From Tenacibaculum dicentrarchi (lineage in GTDB: Bacteria; Bacteroidota; Bacteroidia; Flavobacteriales; Flavobacteriaceae), in the NCBI RefSeq assembly GCF_964036635.1, contig NZ_OZ038524.1, positions 1,660,001 to 1,724,000 on the forward strand: a stretch of DNA of 64,000 nucleotides. The letters are read 5' to 3'. Shown piece after piece: positions 26,658 through 36,364 of the stretch. Under the pieces are notes generated by a model. It worked only from the letters and a program-made list of their open reading frames with translations. It was not told the origin of the DNA and did no database searches. The number at the start of each line of letters is the position of its first letter. The stretch's first letter is position 1. A program made the position numbers and the translations under genes.

Positions 26658-28623
26658 AACAAATCAATTAAACATACGGTTTAACTTTCAGCAATTAGTG
26701 AAAGAATATACAATTGTTAAGTTTTCTACTTCTGAGAATTTCATAAAATATGGAGCGTTGATACTTGATAAAATTGAACTTGAGTTAAACGCTAAAAGTA
26801 TCATTTTTGAAAGAGGTAAATCTTTTTATGCGTTGTTTGATAAAAATTATATTTCTAATGTTGATTTATCAAAACAACTTGAAAAAATTGAAGATGGCAA
26901 CAAACTATCTTTTAAGATTTTAAATAAAACTGAACTTGAGTTGTTGGAAACTCATACACTCTCTCAATTATTAATTAACTCAATAGCAACGCCAAATCAT
27001 AAAAGACTAACATTTAACAATCTGACTGGAAAACTTTATTTATTCAATCCAAATCATTTAAAAATTAGTAAATCAAAAGATAAAGAGCAGATTTTTAAAA
27101 TTGTAGGCTTAGAGTTTTATATTGACCCAAATTGTTGTTTACAATTAAACGTAAAAACATTTTCAAGTGTATTACTAAGTAAACAAATGGATTTTTCAAA
27201 AAAGAAACTCAAAGAATATCCAAAGTATACTTTTGTTCATTCAACTAACACACTCAAACGTGTTTTACCTAGCGAAAGTATTAAAGGAGAAAATCTATTC
27301 ATTCTAAAACAGACTTCAAAAAAAGGTTCATTAGAAAAAAATAATATTCCGTTTTTTGATTTTAGTAATCTAAATGAATTTAAAAATAGTAAAATAGGAA
27401 TGCTATCAGATATTTTTGATAGCATTAAAGAGAAACTATCCAACTATTTAAGTATTGAATTTAAAAGTGCTAAAACAAATAATGTAATTCGACATTCAAT
27501 TACTTTTGATTATTCTAAATTAAACGAAAGCATTTTTTTAATTGATGGTATCAAAGATGAAAACTCTAACGAACATCTTGAAAGTATTAAAGGAGAAATT
27601 GAAAATCATATTCCAAATTCAAAAATTGAATTATCTAAAAAAGAAAACAAAACGGGTTATAATTTTAAGCTAATTCATAATAAGAGTTTTTATCAAAAAT
27701 ACGAACAGAAAGACCCTTATAAACCATCAAATAATATCCAGCACATAACTTCTGAAGATTTTAAACTAAATTCAAAAGCCAGTATTAAAGCAATTATTAA
27801 AGAATTGGTAATTAAAAATGATATTAGGAACAAGAAAATATCAATAATTGATTGGTCGAAATATAACTACAAAAACAAATGGATTTTTGGCATTAAAAGT
27901 AATATCGACTTCTACTTCTTGACCATTGAGCCAAATGGAGTTTTGAGTTATGAAAAATTCGAAGCAGATTTATTTAATCAAAGTGAATATGATGAATTAT
28001 GTTCTATTTATGATAATGACAGTAATATTGAATTTATTGTAAAAGACGATATTGGAAATATTAATATCATAAAGCGAACCAGCAACTTTACACTTCCAGA
28101 ATTTGAAAAAATAAATGATACTTTAATAAAAGAAAACTCTAAAATTAGTATCAAAAAAGATTTAGCATTATCTGTAGTGAATGAAGTGTTTGAAACTGAA
28201 AAAGTTAAAGAATTTGAAAACAAAATAAAACAAATTGAGAACTGGAATAAGGAAAACCTACTAAATTGTTTCAAAAACAGAAATGATAAAAAAATCTTTG
28301 TTGAAAAAGTTAAGCAGGAAACAGGAGAAGTATTAAAATCATATTTTAGAGATAAGTCAAGGTATGAAATTTTAGACAGTCAGTTAGATATTCATTCTTT
28401 TAAGGAAAACGAAAGGAATTATTATTTTGTTGGTATAAAAGGAAAGGGAATTCAACAGTCTATATCAAGAGCTTCAGTAATTAGAAAAATTGAAACTTAC
28501 GGAAATTCAGAATATGTTTTTGAAAAATTATTACCCCTTATGAATGTAGACTTTGTTAAGAATGGTGACTTAACAGTTTTACCGTTCCCAATAAAGTATT
28601 TAAGAGAATGGAAAAAATACTAG
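26644..28623 (+). CDS. partner of the helicase-nuclease, unknown family
   Basis: 659 residues, overlapping the helicase-nuclease stop by 14 bases, which implies translational coupling and a shared complex or pathway. No catalytic motif found. The protein is long, mixed alpha/beta, Lys- and Asn-rich, with a coiled stretch (about 515-545, EVFETEKVKEFENKIKQIENW) and a C-terminal LPFPIKYLREW. The stop codon lies inside the attC left box, so the cassette is packed to its limit. It could recognise DNA or a phage component. This pair fills the 5.6-kb cassette 23105-28749. Confidence 0.75.
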   Translation: MQACKTNQLNIRFNFQQLVKEYTIVKFSTSENFIKYGALILDKIELELNAKSIIFERGKSFYALFDKNYISNVDLSKQLEKIEDGNKLSFKILNKTELELLETHTLSQLLINSIATPNHKRLTFNNLTGKLYLFNPNHLKISKSKDKEQIFKIVGLEFYIDPNCCLQLNVKTFSSVLLSKQMDFSKKKLKEYPKYTFVHSTNTLKRVLPSESIKGENLFILKQTSKKGSLEKNNIPFFDFSNLNEFKNSKIGMLSDIFDSIKEKLSNYLSIEFKSAKTNNVIRHSITFDYSKLNESIFLIDGIKDENSNEHLESIKGEIENHIPNSKIELSKKENKTGYNFKLIHNKSFYQKYEQKDPYKPSNNIQHITSEDFKLNSKASIKAIIKELVIKNDIRNKKISIIDWSKYNYKNKWIFGIKSNIDFYFLTIEPNGVLSYEKFEADLFNQSEYDELCSIYDNDSNIEFIVKDDIGNINIIKRTSNFTLPEFEKINDTLIKENSKISIKKDLALSVVNEVFETEKVKEFENKIKQIENWNKENLLNCFKNRNDKKIFVEKVKQETGEVLKSYFRDKSRYEILDSQLDIHSFKENERNYYFVGIKGKGIQQSISRASVIRKIETYGNSEYVFEKLLPLMNVDFVKNGDLTVLPFPIKYLREWKKY

Positions 28624-28755
28624 GCACAACAATGTGTATAAGTAATAGCGGTTTAAGTGATAAAACGAAAGTATAAACATAAAACAAAGGTCAATGCAAA
28701 ACCGAAAGGTTCGTAAGTAGAAATCCGCTACTACTCATACACGAGACCGTTAACC
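28621..28755 (+). other. attC site of the 5.6-kb helicase cassette 23105-28749
   Basis: Left box TAGGCACAAC pairs with the cassette start GTTGTGCCTA exactly and contains the stop codon of the partner gene. Arms AATAGCGGTTTAAG and CGCTACTACTCATAC. Confidence 0.9.
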
Positions 28756-29203
28756 TGCATTAAGCCAAATTACACGGAATATTAACGTAATTAAGCGTTT
28801 TCGAAAAGTAAAATCCTGACAAAGATTACGTGAATCTGTTTGTAATGAAAATAGCCGACTTTCTAGCTCGTTTACGCAATAGAAACGGAATCGTAAAACA
28901 GTAGATTTTGACAAATATCACGTAAGATTTTGCTTATAATTCCGAAATGAAAATGGCGGACTTTTTAGCTCGTTTACGCAATCGAAAATAAAAATGAAAA
29001 AATGTTCGGAATATTCCCGATGTTAGATTTTTTAGCGTAAGTTTATATGAAAATTTAGACAAGTTAAATGCCGAATAAAAACGCTGAAAAATATGTGATT
29101 TTATAACGGTATTTTAATTAAAAAAGAAAGAAAAAAACGCACGTTAACAAAGTGTATGAGCGCATATTTTCCTGGTGGAAAAATACGCCACATACACATG
29201 GCG
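28750..29203 (+). repeat. family A gene-free cassette, copy 9 (454 bp), with attC 29143-29209
   Basis: Standard layout with a few extra bases in the A-rich run before the attC and CTGGTGG in the attC loop. CATGG variant. Confidence 0.87.
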
Positions 29204-29652
29204 TTAACCTGCATTAAGCCAAATTACACGGAATATTAACGGAATTAAGCGTTTTCGAAAAGTAAAATCCTAACAAAGATTACGTGAATCTGTTTGTAAT
29301 GAAAATAGCCGACTTTCTAGCTCGTTTGCGCAATCAAAACGGAATCGTAAAACAGCAGAATTTGAAAAATATCACGCAAGAATTTGTCTATAATTCTGAA
29401 ATGAAAATGGCGGACTTTTTAGCTCGTTTGCGCAATCGAAAATAAAAATGAATAAATGTTCTGAATATTCCCGATTTTAGATTTTTTAGCGTAAGTTTAT
29501 ATCAAAATTTAGACAAGTTAAACGCCGAATAAAAATGCTGAAAAATATGTGATTTTATAACGGTATTTTAATTAAAAAAGAAAAAACGCACGTTAACAAA
29601 GTGTATGAGCGCATATTTTCCTGGCGGAAAAATACGCCACATACACTAGGCG
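29204..29652 (+). repeat. family A gene-free cassette, copy 10 (449 bp), with attC 29592-29658
   Basis: Directly follows copy 9. CTAGG variant. In this copy the micro-frame spans both tandem units without a stop (48 codons); in others it is broken, so I do not call it a gene. Confidence 0.88.
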
Positions 29653-29697
29653 TTGTAGCTAAGCTAAAAACCGAAATAAATCAATGAAATTCGAACT

Positions 29698-30216
29698 ATG
29701 AAAAAAGATCCTTATTCTGGACTTTCTTGGATGACAGAGGAAATAAAAAACGAATTAATTATACGAGATAAAATTGTTAAAAATGAAGATATCAAAAGTC
29801 TTTTTTCTTTAAAAGACAATTCTGACTTTTCAATTGCATTATTTGAAATCCTTCAAAAAAGAAATGAAAAAAAACCGAACTCACTAAATGAAATTGAACT
29901 GAATTTATTTTTATGTATGAATTTGGAAAATGCAGGTCAAGCAGATAGTATTTTGACTTTTTTACAAGAATGGTTTCCTGAACAGAATGAAAAAGTTATT
30001 AAATCGCTGAATGAAATTGGAGCGACTAAATCATCTGAAATAATAAAAAAAGCGGTTGAATTGCTTCCTGAAAATGGTAGTTGGTTTTTTGAAAGTTCAA
30101 ACGAAGAATCTGAAAGAATAATGAGTGAATTAGATTCTAAATTTTCTAATTACCCAGATGGTTCAATGAAAAATTTATATCGGAAATATGCCGAAAAACA
30201 TAGGACTGAATTCTAA
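29698..30216 (+). CDS. DUF4375/DMP19-like protein
   Basis: 172 residues. The central region LNEIELNLFLCMNLENAGQADSILTFLQEWFPEQ (about 62-95) followed by SLNEIGATKSSEIIKKAVELLP matches the helical DUF4375 fold, known from the DNA-mimic protein DMP19. Such proteins act as DNA-mimic inhibitors or immunity-type proteins. Only mildly acidic here, so DNA mimicry is not obvious. Sole gene of cassette 29653-30350, starting 45 bases after the boundary. Confidence 0.68.
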   Translation: MKKDPYSGLSWMTEEIKNELIIRDKIVKNEDIKSLFSLKDNSDFSIALFEILQKRNEKKPNSLNEIELNLFLCMNLENAGQADSILTFLQEWFPEQNEKVIKSLNEIGATKSSEIIKKAVELLPENGSWFFESSNEESERIMSELDSKFSNYPDGSMKNLYRKYAEKHRTEF

Positions 30217-30221
30217 AAGCC

Positions 30222-30356
30222 TACCTACAACACCGTGTATATTTTATTGCTTTCTTTTAGCCTACTTACGAAAATCCTCGCGGATTTTCTATTCAGTAAT
30301 TATTTGCTAACTTTACGCTAAACCAACGCAACAAAGCATACACAAACACGTTGTGC
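30222..30356 (+). other. attC site of cassette 29653-30350
   Basis: Left box TACCTACAAC against the cassette start GTTGTAGCTA (one mismatch). Inner hairpin GAAAATCC-tcgc-GGATTTTC. Confidence 0.87.
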
Positions 30357-30391
30357 GTCATTTGAGAAAAATCTAGAACAAAATAAAAATT

Positions 30392-30892
30392 ATGGGAATA
30401 TTTAACTTTTTTAAGAAAAAAACAAACGGAAAACCTAGTGAAAATCCGATTGATGAAGCTCAATTAGAATTTATTGAAAAATCGACAAATAATGCTGAAA
30501 AACTTATTTCCAGTTTCAATGAAAGACTTGATGACGGATTAGATTATACTGAATCTAGTTTAGCAGTTTTAGATGACGAAATTTTGAGTTTATTTTCAGA
30601 AAATAAAGACGATATGGATTCTGGAATGTTGGAAGATATAATCGCACAAGCTGGCTCTTATATATTTGAAGTTGCCAGAAGAAACTACGGAGGAAAATAT
30701 TATTGGTATGACCAATTAAATCAACCGATTTTAGTTACTGGACAACCTGAATTTGAAATTTCTATTCTAGCTTTTGAGAAAGTTAAACAACGAATTGAAA
30801 ATGGAACTGAAGATAATATTCCTTTCTTTTTTGCTGGATATTCTGAACGAGTTAAAAAAGGAAAAAAAGGAGATAAAGCAATGATAACGTAA
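30392..30892 (+). CDS. small soluble protein, immunity-like (DUF3806/6278-like pattern)
   Basis: 166 residues. After a basic N-terminus, LDYTESSLAVLDDEILSLFSE (about 50-70) and IIAQAGSYIFEVARRNYGGKYYWYD (about 84-108) form the pattern of small immunity-type proteins, in which a helix is followed by GxYlxEVxRRxxGGxW. The family assignment is tentative. Sole gene of cassette 30351-31030. Confidence 0.62.
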   Translation: MGIFNFFKKKTNGKPSENPIDEAQLEFIEKSTNNAEKLISSFNERLDDGLDYTESSLAVLDDEILSLFSENKDDMDSGMLEDIIAQAGSYIFEVARRNYGGKYYWYDQLNQPILVTGQPEFEISILAFEKVKQRIENGTEDNIPFFFAGYSERVKKGKKGDKAMIT

Positions 30893-30901
30893 AAAAAAAC
30901 G

Positions 30902-31036
30902 AACGCACAACACCGTATATAATTTATTGCTAGTTCTTGCCTACTTACGAAAATCCTCGTGGATTTTCTATTCGGTTTTTATTTGCTAAATTAGGTGCTT
31001 AAAACACGCAACAAACCATATACAAACACGTTGTAA
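30902..31036 (+). other. attC site of cassette 30351-31030
   Basis: Left box AACGCACAAC against the cassette start GTTGTGCGTC (one mismatch). Inner hairpin GAAAATCC-tcgt-GGATTTTC. Confidence 0.88.
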
Positions 31037-31536
31037 TTAATGGCGGAATTTCAGCCTGAAATTCCTAATTAGTGATTTATCTTTTCTAGAAATTAATATT
31101 GAATAATATTGCGCTGGAAAAATTGAAAATGACTACTACTCTATTTTTAGAAAGTAAACCCTAAAAAAGAGAAAAACAGAATTGAACGCTGAAAAATAAA
31201 GCGTGAATAAATAAGCGGAAATTAATTAGGGCGGAGTTTTAAGCTCAAACGTGAAAAAAGGCAGAATTGAACGCTGAAAATAAAGCGTGAATAAATAGGT
31301 GGAAATTAATTAAGGCGGAGTTTTAAGTAGAAACGTAAAAAAAAGAAAGAGAAATAAAACGGAAAAATTGAAAATTAAGAAATGAGAAATTTAGTTAGAA
31401 AATCACTAATTACAACAACATATATAATTTATTGCTAGTGCTTATCTACTTACGAAAATCCTTAGGGGATTTTCTATTCCGTTTTTATTTACTAAATTAG
31501 TTGCTCGAAATACGCAACAAACCATATATAAAACCG
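31031..31536 (+). repeat. family C gene-free cassette, copy 2 (506 bp), with attC 31407-31542
   Basis: Same start, palindrome and A-rich end as copy 1, with an extra GGCGGAGTTTTAAG unit. Left box TAATTACAAC pairs exactly with GTTGTAATTA. Confidence 0.87.
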
Positions 31537-31616
31537 TTGTAGCCAATTAAAAACTGAACTTAACAATTAAAGTCCTGAAAATATTTCATAATTTTGTTTA
31601 TAATTAAACTATTAAT

Positions 31617-32078
31617 ATGAATAATCCTAAATATCAATACAAATCTGAGAATAAATACCAACATTTTGAATTTATTAGTGAGGGTAAAAAAGGATTAATT
31701 AGAAAAATGGTTGAATATACCTTCACCGGACAAGAAAATGTATATAACTTGGGATTTGGAGATTATGATGATAAAACTAAATCTATAAATGATTTATCTG
31801 TAACCAATAACGGAGATAGTTTGAAAGTTTTAGCTACCGTAGCATCAACAGTATATGCTTTTACTGAACAAAACCCAAATGCTTGGATTTTTGCAACAGG
31901 TAGTACAAAAGTAAGAACTCGACTTTATAGAATGGGAATAACTAACAATTTGGCTGAAATACAGAAAGATTTTAAAGTTTTTGGTCTAACAATTGAAAAG
32001 GATGAATGGGAAGAGTTTATCGTTGGAGAAGATTACAGTGCTTTTTTATTAACTAATATTGAAAATTATGGCAACTAA
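31617..32078 (+). CDS. DUF6934 family protein
   Basis: 153 residues. The pattern HFEFISEGKKGLIRKMVEYT, YNLGFGDYDD, VTNNGDSLKVLATVASTVYAFTE and FATGSTKVRTRLYRMGITNNL matches the DUF6934 family of Bacteroidota. It overlaps a 51-residue gene by 11 bases, the arrangement seen for this family elsewhere, which suggests a two-component (possibly toxin-antitoxin-like) module. Function is not established. Cassette 31537-32353; the start lies 80 bases after the boundary, leaving room for a promoter. Confidence 0.78.
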   Translation: MNNPKYQYKSENKYQHFEFISEGKKGLIRKMVEYTFTGQENVYNLGFGDYDDKTKSINDLSVTNNGDSLKVLATVASTVYAFTEQNPNAWIFATGSTKVRTRLYRMGITNNLAEIQKDFKVFGLTIEKDEWEEFIVGEDYSAFLLTNIENYGN

Positions 32079-32223
32079 AATTGATAAATTAAATACGTCG
32101 AAAGTACCTATTATAGTATTTGATAAGAAATTAGAAGAATTACAAGACAGAGTTCTATTTCCTAAAAAATTAGAGAAAGCAAAAAAAATACTTGCGAAAG
32201 TAGGTTTACCAAAAAAGAAGTAA
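32068..32223 (+). CDS. 51-residue partner of the DUF6934 protein
   Basis: ATG 32068 overlaps the DUF6934 gene by 11 bases and the frame runs to a stop at 32221-32223, directly before the attC. The protein is Lys-rich and helical (TSKVPIIVFDKKLEELQDRV.. LEKAKKILAKVGLPKKK). The tight overlap and full use of the space support it as real. Likely acts with its upstream neighbour. Confidence 0.68.
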   Translation: MATKIDKLNTSKVPIIVFDKKLEELQDRVLFPKKLEKAKKILAKVGLPKKK

Positions 32224-32224
32224 C

Positions 32225-32359
32225 TGGCTACAACATTGTATAAACAAAATAGCGAGTTAAGTGCCTTAACTCAACCTTTTTGTATATTTACAGAATTAGT
32301 ACTTAATTCGAATTTTCGGCTTTTTTATTCGCTACTTCGTTTATACGTTATCGTTAACC
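32225..32359 (+). other. attC site of cassette 31537-32353
   Basis: Left box TGGCTACAAC pairs with the cassette start GTTGTAGCCA exactly. Arms TTGTATAAACAAAATAGCGA and TCGCTACTTCGTTTATAC. Confidence 0.89.
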
Positions 32360-32801
32360 TGCATTAAGCCAAATTACACGGAATATTAACGTAATTAAGC
32401 GTTTTCGAAAAGTAAAATCCTGACAAAGATTACGTGAATCTGTTTGTAATGAAAATAGCCGACTTTCTAGCTCGTTTGCGCAGTAGAAACGGAATCGTAA
32501 AACAGCAGATTTTGAAAAATATTACGTAAGATTTTGCTTATAATTCCGAAATAAAACCGCAGACTTTTTAGCTCGTTTACGCAATCGAAAATAAAAATGA
32601 AAAAATGTTCGGAATATCCCCGATTTTAGATTTTTTCACGTAAGTTTATATGAAAATTTAGACAAGTTAAACGCCCAATAAAAACGCTGAAAAATATGTG
32701 ATTTTATAACGGTATTTTAATTAAAAAAGAAAAAACGCACGTTAACAAAGTGTATGAGCGCATATTTTCCTGGCGGAAAAATACGCCACATACACATGGC
32801 G
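32354..32801 (+). repeat. family A gene-free cassette, copy 11 (448 bp), with attC 32741-32807
   Basis: Standard layout, CATGG variant, one base shorter. Second unit reads ATAAAACCGCAGA. Followed by a family B cassette. Confidence 0.88.
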
Positions 32802-33312
32802 TTAGCTTTCATTAACAAAAAAAATGCGTGAAATTGGAAAAATAAAGCGTTTTCCTAAAGTAGAATCCTGATAAATATTACGCAATTAGAAATGGAATTT
32901 TAACGCAGAAGATTTTGAAAAATATTACGTAAGAATCTGTCCGCAATTATGAAATAGAAACGGCAGACTTTAGCCTGTTTATGCAATCGGAAATGAAAAA
33001 CTGTGGGATTCTGACAAATATTACGCAAGAATCTGTCTGTAATTCTGAAATGAAAATGGCGGACTTTTAGCCTGTTTACGAAATTAGGAATGAAAATTTA
33101 GACAAGTTAAACACCGAATAAAAACGCTGAAAAATATGTGGTTTTATATCGGTATTTTAATTGTAAATAAGGAAAAATAAACGAAAAGCTAACAAAATAT
33201 ATAATTTATTGCTAGTGCTCGCCTACCTACGAAAATCCTTAGGGGATTTTCTATTTCGTTTTTATTTACTAAATTAGTTGCTCGAAAAACACAACAAACC
33301 ATATATAAACCG
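32802..33312 (+). repeat. family B gene-free cassette, copy 3 (511 bp, subtype 1), with attC 33184-33318
   Basis: Subtype 1 body (AATGCGTGAAATTGGAAAAA leader) and common-class attC; left box AAAAGCTAAC matches its start. Confidence 0.87.
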
Positions 33313-33342
33313 TTGTGGTGCATTTCAGACGAACATCGCTCC

Positions 33343-34437
33343 ATTCAATAACTTAACGCAACAAATCTAAAATTATAGATTTGTAAAATGAAAATAAAAA
33401 AGCATAGACGTTTAACTCTAAAAGAAAGAGTTATTATTCAGACTCTTTTAAATGAAAAAAAGTCTAAATCTTATATCGCTAAAACATTAAAAAGAGCACG
33501 TTCAACAATCTTTAGAGAAGTCTCTAAATGGGTACAAAATAAAGAAGATAAATATGATGCTGAATTAGCACATTGGAACGCTAAAGATGATTATGCGAAC
33601 AAAAGAAACCTTGATAAAATAAGCACCTATTCCCTACTCAAGTTTTTTGTTTATAAAGGACTTTTATCTAACTGGACTCCTGAACAAATTTCTGGAAGAC
33701 TCAAAGAGATATATCCAAACAACCCAATAATGTCTATTTCACATGAAGCTATCTATAGACACATTTACACCAGACCACAAGCTAGTTTAAATAAAAAACT
33801 AATCAAACTTCTAGTTCGTAAAAAAACAAGACGCAGACCTCATAAAAAAAGACGTGGTGGTGGTTCTAAAATAAGCAATCAAGTTAGTATTGACAACAGA
33901 CCTAAGCATATTGAACTTAGAGATGAAGTTGGACATTGGGAAGGCGACTTAATCATTGGAAAAAACCATAAAAGTGCTATCGGAACAATTGTTGAACGCA
34001 AAACAAGGTTCACTTTAATCATTAAACTAAAATCGAAAAAAGCCATGGAAGTTGCCAATCAATTTAGTGAAATATTCACTAAATTAAATCCTATTTATAA
34101 AAAATCAATGACATATGACAACGGAATTGAAATGGCAAGGCATCAAAAAATAACGCAAAAAACAGGTATGAAAATTTACTTTGCACATCCATATTCTTCC
34201 TGGGAAAGAGGCACCAATGAAAACACAAATGGACTCATTAGAAGGTATCTGCCTAAGGGTACTAATTTTAATGAAATTAGCGAAAATCAACTACAAATTA
34301 TTCAACAAAAATTAAACAATAGACCTCGGAAAATTATCGGGTACAAAACGCCTAAAGAAATGATGGATATTGAAATAAAAAACATAGCTTAGTAGCATCA
34401 AAAATTAACAACGCTTTGTTGCGTTAGAACATTGAAT
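33343..34437 (+). mobile_element. IS30-family insertion sequence inside a cassette
   Basis: 1095 bp, bounded by imperfect 23-bp inverted repeats (left 33343-33365, right 34415-34437; 19 of 23 positions match, sharing ATTCAAT and TAACGCAACAAA). A 2-bp direct repeat CC flanks it on both sides, as expected of the family. It interrupts the leader of cassette 33313-35759, 75 bases before removal of the element would restore an unbroken run into the gene at 34469. One transposase gene, 33388-34392. Confidence 0.85.
33388..34392 (+). CDS. IS30-family DDE transposase
   Basis: 334 residues. N-terminal helix-turn-helix (LTLKERVIIQTLLNEKKSKSYIAKTLKRARSTIFREV, about 9-45), then an RNase H-like catalytic core: first Asp in HWEGDLIIG (about 190), second Asp in TYDNGIEMARH (about 243), third Glu in RGTNENTNGLIRRYLPKGT (about 279). 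Catalyses copy-out/paste-in movement of the surrounding element. Full length and intact, so probably active. Confidence 0.93.
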   Translation: MKIKKHRRLTLKERVIIQTLLNEKKSKSYIAKTLKRARSTIFREVSKWVQNKEDKYDAELAHWNAKDDYANKRNLDKISTYSLLKFFVYKGLLSNWTPEQISGRLKEIYPNNPIMSISHEAIYRHIYTRPQASLNKKLIKLLVRKKTRRRPHKKRRGGGSKISNQVSIDNRPKHIELRDEVGHWEGDLIIGKNHKSAIGTIVERKTRFTLIIKLKSKKAMEVANQFSEIFTKLNPIYKKSMTYDNGIEMARHQKITQKTGMKIYFAHPYSSWERGTNENTNGLIRRYLPKGTNFNEISENQLQIIQQKLNNRPRKIIGYKTPKEMMDIEIKNIA

Positions 34438-34468
34438 CCAAGATCGAAACTAACAAGAAAATTGACAA

Positions 34469-35623
34469 ATGACAGAATCGGAATTACTTTATTATTATCC
34501 ATATTCTATTGACAAAAAAAATAATTACAGAAATTTTGCCAACGATAATGACGGGTTTTTAAGACAGTTCATTCCAAACTATGATAGTACAGAAACAAAC
34601 CGACACGAATTTATTAAAAAACACACGAATTTCACAGAGTTAGAAATAATTGAAATTGACTATAAGTATGGGGAATTTTCTAGATGGTTAGATTGGTACA
34701 AAAACGGTAAACATATTTTCGCATTCACAAAAGAATTACTAGAAATGCTTAAAAAAACCGATGTTAGTGAAATAACAGCCGATAAATTTCATCCACCTTA
34801 CGATAGGTTTTATCTTTCCTTAAAACCATTGAATTTAAAAATAACAAAAGATAGTAAAGAAGTTATAGAAGGTGTTTACATTGACCACCAAATATGGAAT
34901 GGAAACGGAGAAACCTATGACGGTTATTGTGAATTAGGATTGACTTTTACTGGAGAGTTTAAGAAAATCTATTTTGAGTATGTACAAAAAGTTAATAGTC
35001 AACTTCCATATAATATAGATGGTGTTGAAAAGTATGATATTTCACCATTAGGCGATTTTTGGAATGTTTGGCTATGGTTTGACCCTAAACAAAACAAGTT
35101 AACTGTCAAAAATTCCGTAGATGATTATCTAAAAGAACTAAAAAAGGAGATTTTCCCACTTAAAAATTCTAAAAGAGAAGTTACAGATGCAGAATTAGAT
35201 TTTTATAATTCTACTAAACAATTATTTGAGAATACAATTAATCTCATAATAAACTGCATACTATACCTATCTCAACCGACTGAAAAAGTTGACATAAAGA
35301 ATAATTTTCCAAAAGGTTTACCACATAATTTTGACCGCAAAAGAACATTTGCCAAAACTAAACGTGAAAATTCTAAACTTGACAAAAAAATTGAGAGTTT
35401 AGGATTTTCAAAAATTTCTTTTGTAGGACAATCTTTTAAGCATAAAAACAAAGAACTTTTCGGAAATTATACTGTTGAACCACATTGGAGACGAGGACAT
35501 TGGAGAAACCAAAAATATGGTAATGGTCTGAGTGAAAAAAAACTGATTTGGATATTACCAACTATTGTAAACAAACAAAAAGGAGAACCAAAGAAAGGTC
35601 AAGTTTATGAAGTAAATGAATAA
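34469..35623 (+). CDS. unknown protein with AcrVA2-like C-terminal motif
   Basis: 384 residues, mixed alpha/beta, no full-length family recognised. The C-terminal VEPHWRRGHWRNQKYG and the following IWILPTIVN form a distinctive PHxRRGHW...VxxxxPxxVN block that also closes AcrVA2-type anti-Cas12a proteins and other phage/plasmid proteins. The N-terminal parts do not show similarity that I can see. It sits behind the IS30 copy in the same cassette; the IS insertion moved it 1.1 kb away from the cassette start. Confidence 0.65.
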   Translation: MTESELLYYYPYSIDKKNNYRNFANDNDGFLRQFIPNYDSTETNRHEFIKKHTNFTELEIIEIDYKYGEFSRWLDWYKNGKHIFAFTKELLEMLKKTDVSEITADKFHPPYDRFYLSLKPLNLKITKDSKEVIEGVYIDHQIWNGNGETYDGYCELGLTFTGEFKKIYFEYVQKVNSQLPYNIDGVEKYDISPLGDFWNVWLWFDPKQNKLTVKNSVDDYLKELKKEIFPLKNSKREVTDAELDFYNSTKQLFENTINLIINCILYLSQPTEKVDIKNNFPKGLPHNFDRKRTFAKTKRENSKLDKKIESLGFSKISFVGQSFKHKNKELFGNYTVEPHWRRGHWRNQKYGNGLSEKKLIWILPTIVNKQKGEPKKGQVYEVNE

Positions 35624-35629
35624 AAAACG

Positions 35630-35765
35630 ACACCACAACACCGTATAAACTTTATTGCTGGTTTTAGCTCACTTGGGAAATTCCTCTGGAATTTCGCCGT
35701 TCGTACTTTATTTACTAAATTCACTGCTTAAACAACGCAACAAAGCTTATACAAAAACGTTAACC
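35630..35765 (+). other. attC site of cassette 33313-35759
   Basis: Left box ACACCACAAC against the cassette start GTTGTGGTGC (one mismatch). Inner hairpin GAAATTCC-tctg-GAATTTC. Confidence 0.87.
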
Positions 35766-36208
35766 TGCATTAAGCCAAATTACACGGAATATTAACGTAA
35801 TTAAGCGTTTTCGAAAAGTAAAATTCTGACAAAGATTACGTGAATCTGTTTGTAATGAAAATAGCCGACTTTCTAGCTCGTTTACGCAGTAGAAACGGAA
35901 TCGTAAAACAGCAGATTTTGAAAAATATTACGTAAGATTTTGCTTATAATTCCGAAATGAAAATGGCGGACTTTTTAGCTCGTTTACGCAATAGAAAATA
36001 AAAATGAAAAAATGTTCGGAATATTCCCAATTTTAGATTTTTTAGCGTAAGTTTATATCAAAATTTAGACAAGTTAAACGCCGAATAAAAACGCTGAAAA
36101 ATATGTGATTTTATAACGGTATTTTAATTAAAAAAGAAAAAACGCACGTTAACAAAGTGTATGAGCGCATATTTTCCTAGCGGAAAAATACGCCACATAC
36201 ACATGGCG
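35760..36208 (+). repeat. family A gene-free cassette, copy 12 (449 bp), with attC 36148-36214
   Basis: Standard layout; attC loop CCTAGCGG instead of CCTGGCGG, ending CATGG. Confidence 0.88.
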
Positions 36209-36230
36209 TTAGCAATAATTAAACCCAAAA

Positions 36231-36356
36231 ATGAGAAAAAATATGTTTGAAAAATTTGAAAATATAAAATCTGTACTTTATAAAATTGTATTTATGATTT
36301 TATTTTTTGTTCTTGCAAAATCTTGCGTTTCGGGATGGACGAAAATAAAATCTTAG
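36231..36356 (+). CDS. 41-residue membrane/lipoprotein-like peptide
   Basis: Short frame beginning 22 bases after the cassette boundary. A charged N-terminus is followed by a hydrophobic segment (KIVFMILFFVLAKSC) ending in a Cys in lipobox-like context. Could be a small lipoprotein, a membrane peptide, or the decayed 5' end of a longer lipoprotein gene. A strong terminator-like hairpin follows its stop after about 10 bases. Confidence 0.45.
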   Translation: MRKNMFEKFENIKSVLYKIVFMILFFVLAKSCVSGWTKIKS

Positions 36357-36364
36357 GTACCTCA

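Noticed and set aside
23136..28623. Type III restriction-modification system
   Set aside because: The helicase is Res-like, but neither gene contains a methyltransferase motif; the nuclease is fused to the helicase and the partner is unrelated.
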